Source of the DNA: CALAEC01 sp050692915
GTDB taxonomy: Bacteria; Actinomycetota; UBA4738; CALAEC01
DNA length: 23,570 nucleotides
Direction: 5' to 3'
Assembly: GCA_050692915.1 (NCBI GenBank)
Contig: JBOGVU010000037.1
Location: forward strand, 1 to 23,570
Shown here piece by piece: positions 14,470 to 23,173 of this stretch; positions within the stretch are counted from its first letter, which is position 1; every line of letters starts with the position of its first letter. The notes under the pieces were generated by a model. The model saw nothing but the letters and a program-made list of their open reading frames with translations, was not told where the DNA came from and did no database searches. The position numbers and the translations under genes were made by a program.

Positions 14470-16578
14470 ATGCGGTCTCCCGAACATGGCGAGCCGTCCT
14501 CCGCGAGTGACGATCCGAGCCGGGACTCGTTTCCGAGGCAGCAGGCCAGGACGCAGCGGTTCATCCTAGGCCGGCCGCGAGGGTTCACGGTGTCGCCGGA
14601 CGGCTCCAGGATCGTGTTCCTCCGCTCCTTCGCCGGGGACGACTCCCTGACCGGGCTCTGGGTCCTTGACCTGCCCGCGGCTCGGGAGCGGTTCCTCTTC
14701 GACCCCCGCCGGGAAGATGCCCGCGAGACCGACCTGCCGCCCGAGGAGGTGGCGAGGCGAGAGCGGGTCCGGGAACGGGCCGGGGGTGTCGTGGACTACT
14801 CGACGGACCGGGCGGTTTCCGTGGCCGCCTTCTCGATCGGCGGGAAGCTGTTTACGGCCGACCTCGTGAACGGGGGATCGCGCGAGCTGCCCGCGGTCGG
14901 GCCCGTCTTCGATCCTAGGATCGACCCGACCGGCCGGCGCGTGGCCTACGTCGCCGCTCGCGCCCTACGAGTCATCGAGTAGGGCGAGGATCGGGTGCTC
15001 GCCGCCGACGACGATCCGGATGTGTCCTGGGGGCTCGCCGAGTTCGTGGCTGCCGAGGAGATGGATCGCTCGGAGGGGTTCTGGTGGTCCCCGGACGGGA
15101 GCCGAATCGCGGCCGCGCGGGTCGACGAGGGCCAGGTAGCGACATGGCACATCTTCGACCCGGTCGATCCCGATGGGACGCCCCGCGCCGTCCGATACCC
15201 GGCCGCCGGGACGCGGAACGCGGACGTGACCCTTCATGTGCTGGGCCTCGACGGCTCGCGGGTAGAGGTGAACTGGGACCGGGTGCGGTTCGAGTACCTG
15301 GCCCGCGTGGTCTGGAGCGAGGGAACGGCACTCACGCTCCTGGTGCAGTCGCGGGACCAGCGGCTTACCCGGACCCTGACGGTCGACGAGCGCGGGGAGA
15401 CGACCTCCGTCCGCGAGGATCGTGACGATGCCTGGGTCGAGCTCGTGCGCGGCTCGCCCGCCTGGACGGACGATGGCCGGTTGGTGTGCACCGTGGACGC
15501 GGACGACACGCGACGGCTCGCCGTCGACGGCACGCCCGTCACGCCTCCCGGTCTCCAGGTGCGTCGGATCATCCACACGGATGCCGGCGTGGTGTTCGTC
15601 GCCTCGGGGGACCCGACGGAAGAGCACATCTGGCGGTGGTCGCCCGGCGGGGCCGTCGAGCGCCTCACTGAGGCCCCCGGCGTCCACGATGCTGCGTCGG
15701 AGGGGACCGTCCTCGTCATCACCTCAGCGACGCTCGGGGAGGCCCCGACCACGACCGTCTACCGGCGCGGAGGAGCTCTGGCCACGATCGCCTCCCACGC
15801 CGAGACCCCCGTGGTTGATGCGAAGCCGACGTTCTTCCTCGCGGGGGCGCGCGACCTCCGGGCCGTCCTTCTCCTCCCCGGCGGCAAGGAGCCCGAGGGG
15901 CTCCTCCCGGTCCTCCTCGATCCGTACGGCGGGCCGGGGTTCCAGCGGGTGGTCCGGGCCCGCGACGGGTTCCTCGAATCGCAGTGGTTCGCCAACCAGG
16001 GCTTCGCCGTCCTGGTAGCGGACGGTCGGGGGACGCCCGGCCGTGGCACCGCGTGGGAGCGCGCCGTCCACCGGAGCCTGTTCGCGCCGCCGCTCGAGGA
16101 CCAGATCGACGCCCTGCACGCGGCGGCGGAGCGGTTCCCGTTCCTCGACCTCACCCGGGTGGCGATCCGAGGGTGGTCGTTCGGTGGACACCTCTCGGCG
16201 GCGGCCGTGCTGCGCCATCCTGAGGTGTTCCACGCGGCCATCGCCGGGGCTCCCGACACCGACCAGCGCCTCTACGACACCCACTACACCGAGCGGTACC
16301 TCGGCCACCCCGACGAGGAGTCAGGGGCCTACCGTCGCGATTCGCTCCTCGATGAGGCGGGGGCGCTGGAGCGTCCGATCCTTCTGATCCATGGCCTCGC
16401 CGACGACAACGTGTTCGTTGCCAACTCCCTCCGGCTGTCGCGGGCATTCATGGAGGCGGGCCGCCCGCACACCTTCCTGCCGCTCTCGGGAGCCAGCCAC
16501 ATGGCCAAGGAGGATGTCGTGGCCGAGAACCTGCTTCTGCTCGAGCTTCGGTTCCTGCGCGATGCGCTTGGGATGTGA
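14470..16578 (+). pseudogene. S9 family (dipeptidyl peptidase IV-like) peptidase interrupted by an in-frame TAG
   Basis: A 703-codon frame from ATG 14470 to TGA 16578 contains one TAG at codon 171 (14980-14982), between ALRVIE and GEDRVLAADDD. Both sides belong to one protein: residues 1-420 are the DPP IV-type beta-propeller (FTVSPDGSRIVFLRS, FWWSPDGSRIAAARVDEGQ), and the rest is the alpha/beta-hydrolase domain with nucleophile Ser570 in RGWSFGGHLSA, acid in HGLADDNVF and His in SGASHMAKED. The family removes dipeptides or cleaves short peptides after Pro-like residues; there is no signal peptide, so it would act in the cytoplasm. The TAG may be a true nonsense mutation or a sequencing error. 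A downstream GTG (14995) could only give a protein with a broken propeller. It ends 13 bp before the FAD oxidoreductase gene. Confidence 0.88.
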
Positions 16579-16591
16579 CTCTGTCGGCACG

Positions 16592-18016
16592 ATGGCAAGC
16601 AAGATGCCCGATTGGAAACAGCTCGAGAACGTGATCGAGGGCAACGTCGCTGTCCGCGGCTCGCCGGCGTACGTAGCATCGCGGCGGCCTTTCAACGCTC
16701 GGTTCAAGGAGGTGGAGCCGAGGGCCATCGTGTCGTGCGCGACCCCGCAGGACGTCTCCGAGACGATCCGGTTCGCTCGCCGACACGGCCTCGAGATCGC
16801 GGCGCGCGGCGGAGGGCACAGCTTCGCCGGACACTCCTCCACCCGAGGCGTGGTCATCGACGTCACCCCCATGCGATCGGTGTCCGCGTCGGGCGGCGTG
16901 GGGACCGTGGGTGCCGGTGCCCGGCTCGGCAACGTGTACGAGGCGCTGCAGGAGCATGGCCTCGCCATCCCCGCCGGGACCTGCCCTGACGTCGGGGTGG
17001 CCGGTCTCACGCTCGGCGGGGGGCTGGGGATCCTCGGCAGGAAGTATGGGGTGACCTCCGATCACCTGATCGGGGCGGAGATCGTCCTGGCCGACGGCCG
17101 CATCCTCGAGTGTGACGAGCACCGCGACGAGGACTTGTTCTGGGCGCTCCGAGGCGCCGGCGCCGGGAGCCTCGGCGTGGTGACATCGCTCGTGTTCCGG
17201 ACCATCCCCGCCCCGGAAGCGACGAACTTCCACCTGGCATGGCCCTTCTCGCTGGCCGCCGACGTCATCGGGGCCTGGCAAGCGTGGGCGCCGAGCGGAC
17301 CCGACGAGCTCGCCGCCAGCCTGAAGGTGACCTCCACCGGTGACCTCGACCGGCCCCCGTCCGTCGACGTGTACGGCGCGCTGCTCGGGACAGACTCCGA
17401 TGCGGTGGAGCTGCTCGATGAGCTGGTCGCGCGGGCGGACTCCGACCCGATCTCGTCGTCACAGAGGTACATGTCTTTTCGGGAGACGAGACGGTTCTGG
17501 GCGGAACTCGGTGAGGCCGAGGACGCGAAGCGCGAGGGTGTGATCGCGCAGCCGTCGGAATCGGTCTACTTCTTCTCCAAGTCGGAGTACTTCAGACGAC
17601 CGCTGCCGACCGAGGCCATCGCTGCGTTGGTGGAGACCTTTGTGCAGGGAAGAACCTCAGGAGAATCCCGCGAGCTCGACTTCATGCCCTGGGGCGGCGC
17701 CTACAACCGCGTGCCCCCCGAGGCCACCGCATTCGTCCATCGAGAGGAGCTGTTCCAGCTCAAGCACGCGGTCGTCGTCGAGCCCGATGCCTCGGCGGGC
17801 GAGAGGGAGGCCGCTCACCGGCAGGCCGACCGCTCCTGGGCTTCGGTGCATCCTTGGGGCTCCGGGCGGGTGTTCCAGAACTTCGCCGACCCAGACCTCG
17901 AGGATTGGGCGGACGCCTACTACGGACCGAACGTGGAGCGGCTGGTGCGGGTCAAGGCGCGATATGACCCAGCGAACCTCTTCCGCTTCGATCAGTCGCT
18001 GCCCGGGTCCGGGTGA
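16592..18016 (+). CDS. BBE-type FAD-linked oxidoreductase (probable bicovalent FAD)
   Basis: A 474-residue protein of the berberine bridge enzyme/6-hydroxy-D-nicotine oxidase family. The PCMH FAD domain has RGGGHSFAGHSS (72-83; His76 is the usual 8-alpha histidyl-FAD link) and GTCPDVGVAGLTLGGGLG (129-146; Cys131 is the usual 6-S-cysteinyl link), so bicovalent flavin is predicted. The C-terminal BBE motif YYGPNVERLVRVKARYDP is intact. Such enzymes oxidise sugars, alkaloids or polyketides; the substrate cannot be told from sequence. The N-terminus is not a signal peptide. Start MASKMPDW is taken because upstream codons overlap the peptidase gene out of frame. The following hydrolase gene is 98 bp downstream on the same strand. 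Confidence 0.93.
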   Translation: MASKMPDWKQLENVIEGNVAVRGSPAYVASRRPFNARFKEVEPRAIVSCATPQDVSETIRFARRHGLEIAARGGGHSFAGHSSTRGVVIDVTPMRSVSASGGVGTVGAGARLGNVYEALQEHGLAIPAGTCPDVGVAGLTLGGGLGILGRKYGVTSDHLIGAEIVLADGRILECDEHRDEDLFWALRGAGAGSLGVVTSLVFRTIPAPEATNFHLAWPFSLAADVIGAWQAWAPSGPDELAASLKVTSTGDLDRPPSVDVYGALLGTDSDAVELLDELVARADSDPISSSQRYMSFRETRRFWAELGEAEDAKREGVIAQPSESVYFFSKSEYFRRPLPTEAIAALVETFVQGRTSGESRELDFMPWGGAYNRVPPEATAFVHREELFQLKHAVVVEPDASAGEREAAHRQADRSWASVHPWGSGRVFQNFADPDLEDWADAYYGPNVERLVRVKARYDPANLFRFDQSLPGSG

Positions 18017-18114
18017 CTCCGGCCGGGTAAGAGGGAATCGCGGCGAGCGCCTCGCTTCGGTCTCGGGGACTTGTCCGGATTCCGGCTGTGGGAGAGGATT
18101 GGAAAGGAGATCCC

Positions 18115-18890
18115 ATGAACCAGGTCACTTCGAACGACGGCACCACGATCGCCTTCGATCGGCTGGCGAAGGCCCGCCGGTCATCCTGGTGTGCGGCGGG
18201 TCGACCGACCGCATGGCCAACGCGCCACTGGCGACTCTCCTGGCACCGCAACTCACGGTGTTCAACTACGACCGTCGGGGCCGAGGGGACAGCGGGGACA
18301 CGTCTCCGTACGCGGTAGAGCGCGAGGTCGAGGACATCGCCGCTATGATCGGTGCCGCCGGTGGATCGGCGCCCCTGTACGGCACGTCCTCGGGTGGGGT
18401 CCTGGCCCTCGAGGCGGCGGCGAGTGGGCTGCCCGTCACCAGGCTGGCACTGTGGGAGCCGCCCTTCATGCTCGACGAGAGCCGCCGCCCCCCGGCGGAC
18501 ACGGCGAAGACCTTCCACGAGCTGGTGGCGGCGGGTCGGCGAGGCGACGCGGTCGAGTTCTTCATGTCCACGGTCGTCGGCCTGCCGCCCGAGTTCGTGG
18601 CCGGTGCGCGCAACGCCCCGTTCTGGTCGGCCCAAGAAGCCCTGGCGCACACGCTCGAGTACGACGCCATCATCATGGGCGACTACTCGCTGCCGACCGA
18701 GCGGGCCGCCGCCGTCACGGTTCCGACTCTCGTGATGGACGGGGGAGCGAGCTTTGCGGGGATGGCCGAGTCGGCGCAAGCGCTGGTGGACGTCCTCCCC
18801 CATGGGCAGCGCCGGACCTTGGAGGGTCAGGAGCACAATGTCGACCCGAACGCTCTCGCCCCCGTGCTGATGGAGTTCTTCGGCGGCTGA
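18115..18890 (+). pseudogene. Alpha/beta hydrolase, single-base frameshift near the N-terminus
   Basis: ATG 18115 has a strong ribosome site (GGAAAGGAG, 5 nt spacing). The frame starts MNQVTSNDGTTIAFDRL, then near 18163-18167 one G appears to be missing (CTGGCGAAGG where CTGGGCGAAGG would read LGEGPPVILVCGG). The rest, to TGA 18890, is a good alpha/beta hydrolase: the oxyanion strand VILVCGGS, YDRRGRGDS, nucleophile elbow YGTSSGG (Ser92 after correction), VMDGG with the acid, and GQEHNV with the His. About 258 residues if repaired, normal for the family. Single site, so a sequencing error is as likely as real inactivation. Cytoplasmic; substrate unknown. Confidence 0.85.
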
Positions 18891-18929
18891 TCCCGCGGCG
18901 TTGGATATGAATGATCCCGGTGGCTCTCT

Positions 18930-20066
18930 ATGAGAAGGGTGATCGTATCCGAGTTCGTCACGCTGGATGGTGTGATGGAGGCACCAGGGCATGAGGAGCA
19001 TCAGGACGGAAGGAACGCCTGGGCCCTGCTGGGAGCCAGCGAGGACCAACAGAGGTTCAAGGCCGAGGAACTCTTTGCGGCCGGCGCCATTCTCCTGGGA
19101 CGCATGACCTATCAGATCTTCGCGACGTTCTGGCCATCCGCGCCCGGAGATCCGGAGTTTGCCAGCAGGATGAACAGCATCGAGAAGTACGTCGTGTCCA
19201 CGACCCTGAAGGAGGCTGAGTGGAACAACACCGTGATCCTCCGCGGAGACATCGCTGAGGAGGTCTCCAAACTGAAGCAGCAGCGCGGTGGGGACATCGT
19301 GATCTACGGCAGTGCCGACCTCGTCAACGCGCTGATGAAGCATGACCTCATCGATGAGTACCGACTCCTGGTCTTCCCGGTCGTGCTGGGGAGCGGGAAA
19401 CGTCTCTTCAGAGACGAGAGCGACACCTCACATCTGCGACTCGTCGGCACGCGGGCGTTCAGCTCAGGCATCGTCCTTCTCTCATACCAGCCGGCCGGCG
19501 AGAGCCCCTCGAGCGAGTACGCGGAGACGTTCGCCTGGACAGAGAAGCAGATCAAGTCGCTGCAAGCCGCGCAGAACGCGGATCGTGTGCTGGCATCGAT
19601 CCTGTTCACCGACATGGTGGATTCGACCGGACGCGCCGCCGCTCTCGGCGACCGACGTTGGCGTCAGCTCCTGGATCGTCACGATAGAGTCGCGCGGGCA
19701 TCGGTGGAACGGTTCCGCGGCCACTTCGTGAAGAGCACCGGCGACGGCATCCTCGCCACGTTCGATGCGCCCACCCGGGCGCTCCGATGCGCGTTCGAGC
19801 TCCAAGAGAGGCTCACCGACTTGGGACTCGGTATGCGCGCGGCGATTCACACGGGAGAGATCGAGATCCGCGACGAGGATGTGGGAGGGATCGGCGTTCA
19901 TATCGCTGCGCGCGCTCTCATCGAGGCCGGCGATGGTCGAGTCATCGTGACCCGGACGGTCCGGGATCTCGCCACCGGCATCGACCTTGCCTTCACCCCC
20001 CTCGGCTCGGTCGGCCTGAAGGGAGTTCCGGGGGAGTGGGAGCTGTTCGAAGCCTCGATCAGATAG
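18930..20066 (+). CDS. RibD-C/dihydrofolate-reductase-like domain fused to class III nucleotide cyclase domain
   Basis: One uninterrupted 378-codon frame. Residues 1-188 form a RibD C-terminal (DHFR-fold) domain: VSEFVTLDGVMEAPG, LLGRMTYQIFATFWP, and GSADLVNALMKHDLIDEYRL followed by FPVVLGSGKRLF. A linker of about 30 residues (PSSEYAETFAWTEKQIKSL) leads into a class III cyclase domain (about 219-375): FTDMVDST (Asp228), FVKSTGDG (Lys268, Asp272), GGIGVHIAARA (His324 where Asn is usual, Arg328) and LKGVPGEWELFE. The cyclase half and linker resemble those found behind alpha/beta-hydrolase domains in actinobacterial cyclases of the Rv1900c type, so the reductase-like domain seems to have taken the hydrolase's place as sensor. 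The catalytic Asn change leaves activity uncertain. No ribosome site is obvious. Frame and codon use are continuous across the joint. Confidence 0.93.
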   Translation: MRRVIVSEFVTLDGVMEAPGHEEHQDGRNAWALLGASEDQQRFKAEELFAAGAILLGRMTYQIFATFWPSAPGDPEFASRMNSIEKYVVSTTLKEAEWNNTVILRGDIAEEVSKLKQQRGGDIVIYGSADLVNALMKHDLIDEYRLLVFPVVLGSGKRLFRDESDTSHLRLVGTRAFSSGIVLLSYQPAGESPSSEYAETFAWTEKQIKSLQAAQNADRVLASILFTDMVDSTGRAAALGDRRWRQLLDRHDRVARASVERFRGHFVKSTGDGILATFDAPTRALRCAFELQERLTDLGLGMRAAIHTGEIEIRDEDVGGIGVHIAARALIEAGDGRVIVTRTVRDLATGIDLAFTPLGSVGLKGVPGEWELFEASIR

Positions 20067-20171
20067 CGTCGATTTGACGTGGGTGGCTGGAATGCCATAA
20101 TCCTCTTCATTCGGGAACCGTGGGGCGTACCGCCCATCTCGGCGGTCCCCCTCAGAGAGGAAGGAGCCGGT

Positions 20172-21656
20172 ATGCGTCCCGGGAAGCGCCCCGTTCGGAC
20201 GGCCTCCGCCGTCGCCGTCGCGGTCGCCCTGGCCCTCGCCGTTCCGTACGGGGCGGCGGCCGTGCCGCCGGACGACACGCCGGACCGCCCCCACACCCAG
20301 AACATGCATCTGCTCGGCTCCAGCCTCCGCCCCGGCGCCGTGACGGGGCCCCCGCCGGTCGGTCCCGGGACCGTGCCGTGGGATACCCGAAACACGGACC
20401 TGGCGTTCTGGGGGAAGACGGCCATCCAGGGCCGCTACGACGGCTTCCGGGTCATCGACGTTCGGGCGCCGGGGAACCCGCGCGAGATCGCGTTCTTCGC
20501 GTGCGTCAGCCCCCAGGGCGACGTCGGCATCTGGGGCAGCTTGGTGTTCCGCTCAGTGGACTCCCCTCAACGGACCGACGGGTGCACGGCCGAGAGCCAG
20601 AGCGGAAATCCGACCGGCGCCGACTGCCTGCCAGCGACGTCCCCCTGCACCGGGTTCGAGGGCATCCAGATCTTCGACATCAGCGACCTCGATGACATCC
20701 AGCACGTCGCGTCGGTCCCGCTCGACTGCGGATCCCACACGCACACGGTGGTACCGGATCTGGAACGAGAACGCGTCCTGATCTACAACAGCGTCAGCGG
20801 GAACGGGCTCCAAGTGAACCCGGGTAAGTACGGCAACCGCTGCCCGGGCCCGCCGTTCAACCGTGAGGACATCGTCGAGGTTCCGCTCGACGACCCTGGC
20901 TCCGCCAGCGTTCTGGGCTCCTTCGACCTCGGCGACCACGAGGGCGAGCCCGTCCAGATCTGCCACGACTTCGGCGTCATCCTCGGCGACGTGAACCGCG
21001 GCGTCTGCGCAGGTCACGGGATCGCGGTCTTCGACCTCAGCGACCCGGCGAGCCCGGTCCACCTGTACACGACGACGGCGCCGACGGTCGAGCGCTTCCA
21101 CTCGGCGGCGTTCACATGGGACGGCTCCATCATCGTCTCCGGCTGGGAGCCCGGCGGCGGTACGCAGCCGCGTTGCCAGGCCACCGGCGCGCCGCTCGCC
21201 GGCGGGCTCGTCCAGACGGAGGAGATGAAGACGGCGTGGTTCCACGACGCCGAGACCGGCGAGATCATCGGCAAGTACGTGCTGCCGCGACCGCAGTCGC
21301 AGTACGAGAACTGCACGATCCACAACTACAACGTCGTCCCGCATCCAACCAGGAACCTCCTCGTGCACGGCTCGTACCAGTCTGGCACCGCGCTCGTGGA
21401 CTTCACGGATCCGGCGAACGCGTACGAGGTGGCGTGGATGGATCCCGATCCGCTCGACCCCCCGTCGGACACGAGCCCCGGCGGGCGCACGAACTTCCGC
21501 GGTGGCGACTGGTCGTCCTACTGGTACAACGGGCTCATCTACGAGAGCGACGCCAGGCGGGGGCTGTACGTCTGGAAGGTGAGCGCGCGTGAGGTTCGGG
21601 GGCCGATGGTCCACCTCGACTTCCTGAACCCGCAGACCAATCAGCTGTCGCTCTAG
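20172..21656 (+). CDS. Secreted LVIVD-repeat-type beta-propeller protein
   Basis: A 494-residue protein. Start ATG 20172 is set by AAGGAG 7 nt upstream and is followed directly by a signal peptide (basic MRPGKRPVR, core VAVAVALALAVPYGAAA, cleavage near residue 33). The mature part has repeated blade-like units ending in (I/V)(I/F)D(I/V/L)SDP-type turns: GFRVIDVRAPGNPREIAFF, EGIQIFDISDLDDIQHVA, GIAVFDLSDPASPVHLY and TALVDFTDPANAYEVAWM, typical of LVIVD/choice-of-anchor propellers. There are many Cys (for example FFACV, LDCGSH, GNRCPG, QICHDFG, GVCAGHG, ENCTIHNY) suited to disulfides outside the cell. No membrane anchor or sorting signal at the C-terminus. No catalytic motif recognised; probably a structural or binding protein. 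Confidence 0.88.
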   Translation: MRPGKRPVRTASAVAVAVALALAVPYGAAAVPPDDTPDRPHTQNMHLLGSSLRPGAVTGPPPVGPGTVPWDTRNTDLAFWGKTAIQGRYDGFRVIDVRAPGNPREIAFFACVSPQGDVGIWGSLVFRSVDSPQRTDGCTAESQSGNPTGADCLPATSPCTGFEGIQIFDISDLDDIQHVASVPLDCGSHTHTVVPDLERERVLIYNSVSGNGLQVNPGKYGNRCPGPPFNREDIVEVPLDDPGSASVLGSFDLGDHEGEPVQICHDFGVILGDVNRGVCAGHGIAVFDLSDPASPVHLYTTTAPTVERFHSAAFTWDGSIIVSGWEPGGGTQPRCQATGAPLAGGLVQTEEMKTAWFHDAETGEIIGKYVLPRPQSQYENCTIHNYNVVPHPTRNLLVHGSYQSGTALVDFTDPANAYEVAWMDPDPLDPPSDTSPGGRTNFRGGDWSSYWYNGLIYESDARRGLYVWKVSAREVRGPMVHLDFLNPQTNQLSL

Positions 21657-21801
21657 GAGGACGCGCTTGGCTTGAGCTCCATCGCCCCAGCGAGGAACTG
21701 AGCCGGACGATCCGGTCCGAGGGTCCCGGCACCCTGCGCCGATGAGTTTCGATCGGCCATTCGGTCATGGCTGATGATGGTGACCACCGAGGAGGAGACC
21801 G

Positions 21802-22398
21802 ATGACGAAGGTGGCCGCAGGGATCACGACCTCGCTGGACGGGTACATCGCCGGGCCGAGCGACGGGCCGGGCCGCGGCCTGGGCGATGGCGGTGAGCGG
21901 CTGCACTACTGGGTGTTCGGCGGACCGTGGAGCTACGACGAGGAGCCCACAGGCGAGGCCACGGGGGCCGACAAGGAGTTCCTCGACGCGGGGATAGCCC
22001 GAGTCGGGGCCATCATCGGCGGGCGCAACACGTACGAGGCGGCGCAGGCGTGGGGCGGCCAGAATCCCTTCGGGGCGCCTTTCTTCATCCTGACGCACCG
22101 GCCCGAGGACGCCCCCGCTGACGCCGGATTCACGTTCGTGAACGGGCTGGACCAGGCGATCGCCCAGGCCCGCGAGGCGGCCGGCGACAAGGACGTGTTC
22201 ATCATGGGCGGAGCGGACGTGATCCGGCAGGCGCTGCGCGCCGGACACGTCGAGGAGCTGGCGATCTCGATCGCGCCGGTCGTGCTCGGCGGCGGTAAGC
22301 GTCTGTTCGACGAGTTCGACCAGGCGGTGACCCTCGAGCACGTGCGCCTTCTCCAGTCCCCGTTCGCCACGCACATCTCCTACCGCGTGGTGCGATGA
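21802..22398 (+). CDS. Dihydrofolate reductase family (RibD C-terminal-like) protein
   Basis: A 198-residue stand-alone RibD-C/DHFR-fold protein. ATG 21802 has a strong ribosome site (GAGGAGGAG, 4-5 nt spacing). N-terminal strand TTSLDGYIAGP, NADPH-site-like IIGGRNTYEAAQAWGG, then FIMGGADVIRQAL and ISIAPVVLGGGKRLF, the conserved C-terminal block of the family. Members are usually annotated as reductases acting on pteridine- or pyrimidine-like substrates, but for most the substrate is unknown. It is related to the N-terminal half of the fusion protein at 18930 yet clearly distinct in sequence. No cyclase domain follows. Confidence 0.92.
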   Translation: MTKVAAGITTSLDGYIAGPSDGPGRGLGDGGERLHYWVFGGPWSYDEEPTGEATGADKEFLDAGIARVGAIIGGRNTYEAAQAWGGQNPFGAPFFILTHRPEDAPADAGFTFVNGLDQAIAQAREAAGDKDVFIMGGADVIRQALRAGHVEELAISIAPVVLGGGKRLFDEFDQAVTLEHVRLLQSPFATHISYRVVR

Positions 22399-22675
22399 GT
22401 GGCGGGAGGGTCACCGCCCACAGGCTCCACGTCGAACGGACCATGGAAGATGGTGACGAACAGGCACGCTCCTCAGCGGTCGCCGTGTGGAACATGGTTT
22501 CGCCTGTTGTGAGGCGACCATCTCCGCCGAATCGAGATGGTCGAGGATGATCGCTTCACCGTATCCGGACACGGCCTTACCGATCGTGGCTCATCGATCC
22601 CTCCAGGGCTCCTCGGGTGGTCCGTGCGCGGTCACCTGGGTCGAAGCGTTGAGGACGACTAGGTGATCGAGGCGG
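22399..22675. other. Convergent intergenic region, about 280 bp
   Basis: Lies between the converging reductase and VOC genes. Apart from the hairpin at 22515-22543 I see no gene or domain. Confidence 0.5.
22515..22543. terminator. Perfect 10-bp hairpin between convergent genes
   Basis: CGACCATCTC pairs fully with GAGATGGTCG around a 9-nt loop (22525-22533). The place, between two gene ends that face each other, fits a shared terminator. There is no T run on either side, so it would be an atypical intrinsic terminator; an operator is an alternative. Confidence 0.4.
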
Positions 22676-23086
22676 TCAGCGACTCGTGACTTCCTGGAGG
22701 ACCCAGGTGTTGCCGTCGGGATCGCTGAAGTCGGCGAACGAGCTGTAGTCGCGGTGCTCCGGATCCGGTCCCGGCTCCCACCCGCCGGGCCCCATGTGCC
22801 GGATGTCACTGACGTCGACGCCGCGTCCGACCAGCTCGGCCCGGGCGGCTTCGATGTCCGAGATGACCAGGTGCGTCCCCCGGTACGAGCCCGGCGTCGC
22901 GTCCGTGATGCCGATCCCGATCGTGATCGAGCACGCCGAGCCCGGGGGCGTCATCTGCACGACGCGGAACTCGTCGTTGGGCTGGTGGTCGACGTCCAGA
23001 TTGAAGCCGAGGGTGTCGACGTAGAACGCCTTGGCGCGGTCCACGTCCGAGACGGGTATCAGCACGAGCTCGAGCTTGTAGTCCAC
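22676..23086 (-). CDS. VOC/glyoxalase family protein
   Basis: A 136-residue protein of the vicinal-oxygen-chelate superfamily. Start GTG 23086 has a strong ribosome site (AAGGAGG, about 8 nt upstream); the longer ATG frame to 23125 begins before that site and is rejected. Paired beta-alpha-beta-beta-beta modules: LELVLIPVSDVDRAKAFYVDTLGF at the start (residues 4-27), FRVVQMTPPGSACSITIG, HLVISDIEAARAELVGRGV, and FADFSDPDGNTWVLQE at the end, whose Glu is a usual metal ligand. Reaction unknown; relatives act as dioxygenases, glyoxalases or antibiotic-binding proteins. Same strand as the SDR remnant upstream, 87 bp away. Confidence 0.92.
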   Translation of the reverse strand: MDYKLELVLIPVSDVDRAKAFYVDTLGFNLDVDHQPNDEFRVVQMTPPGSACSITIGIGITDATPGSYRGTHLVISDIEAARAELVGRGVDVSDIRHMGPGGWEPGPDPEHRDYSSFADFSDPDGNTWVLQEVTSR

Positions 23087-23173
23087 GATCAGACCCTCCT
23101 TCGTGGTCGCGGTCGGCCATCGCACAGGATTCGACGTCGGTATCGGCCGGAACTCATCGGTTCGGCAAGGCTC

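Noticed and set aside
14470..16578. TAG decoded as an amino acid (pyrrolysine or stop reassignment)
   Set aside because: Other genes in the window end at TAG at sensible places, there is no conserved context at the site, and single-base damage is common here.
16592..18890. Secondary-metabolite cluster around the BBE oxidoreductase
   Set aside because: Neighbours are a peptidase, a hydrolase and a cyclase fusion; no synthase, tailoring set or exporter is present.
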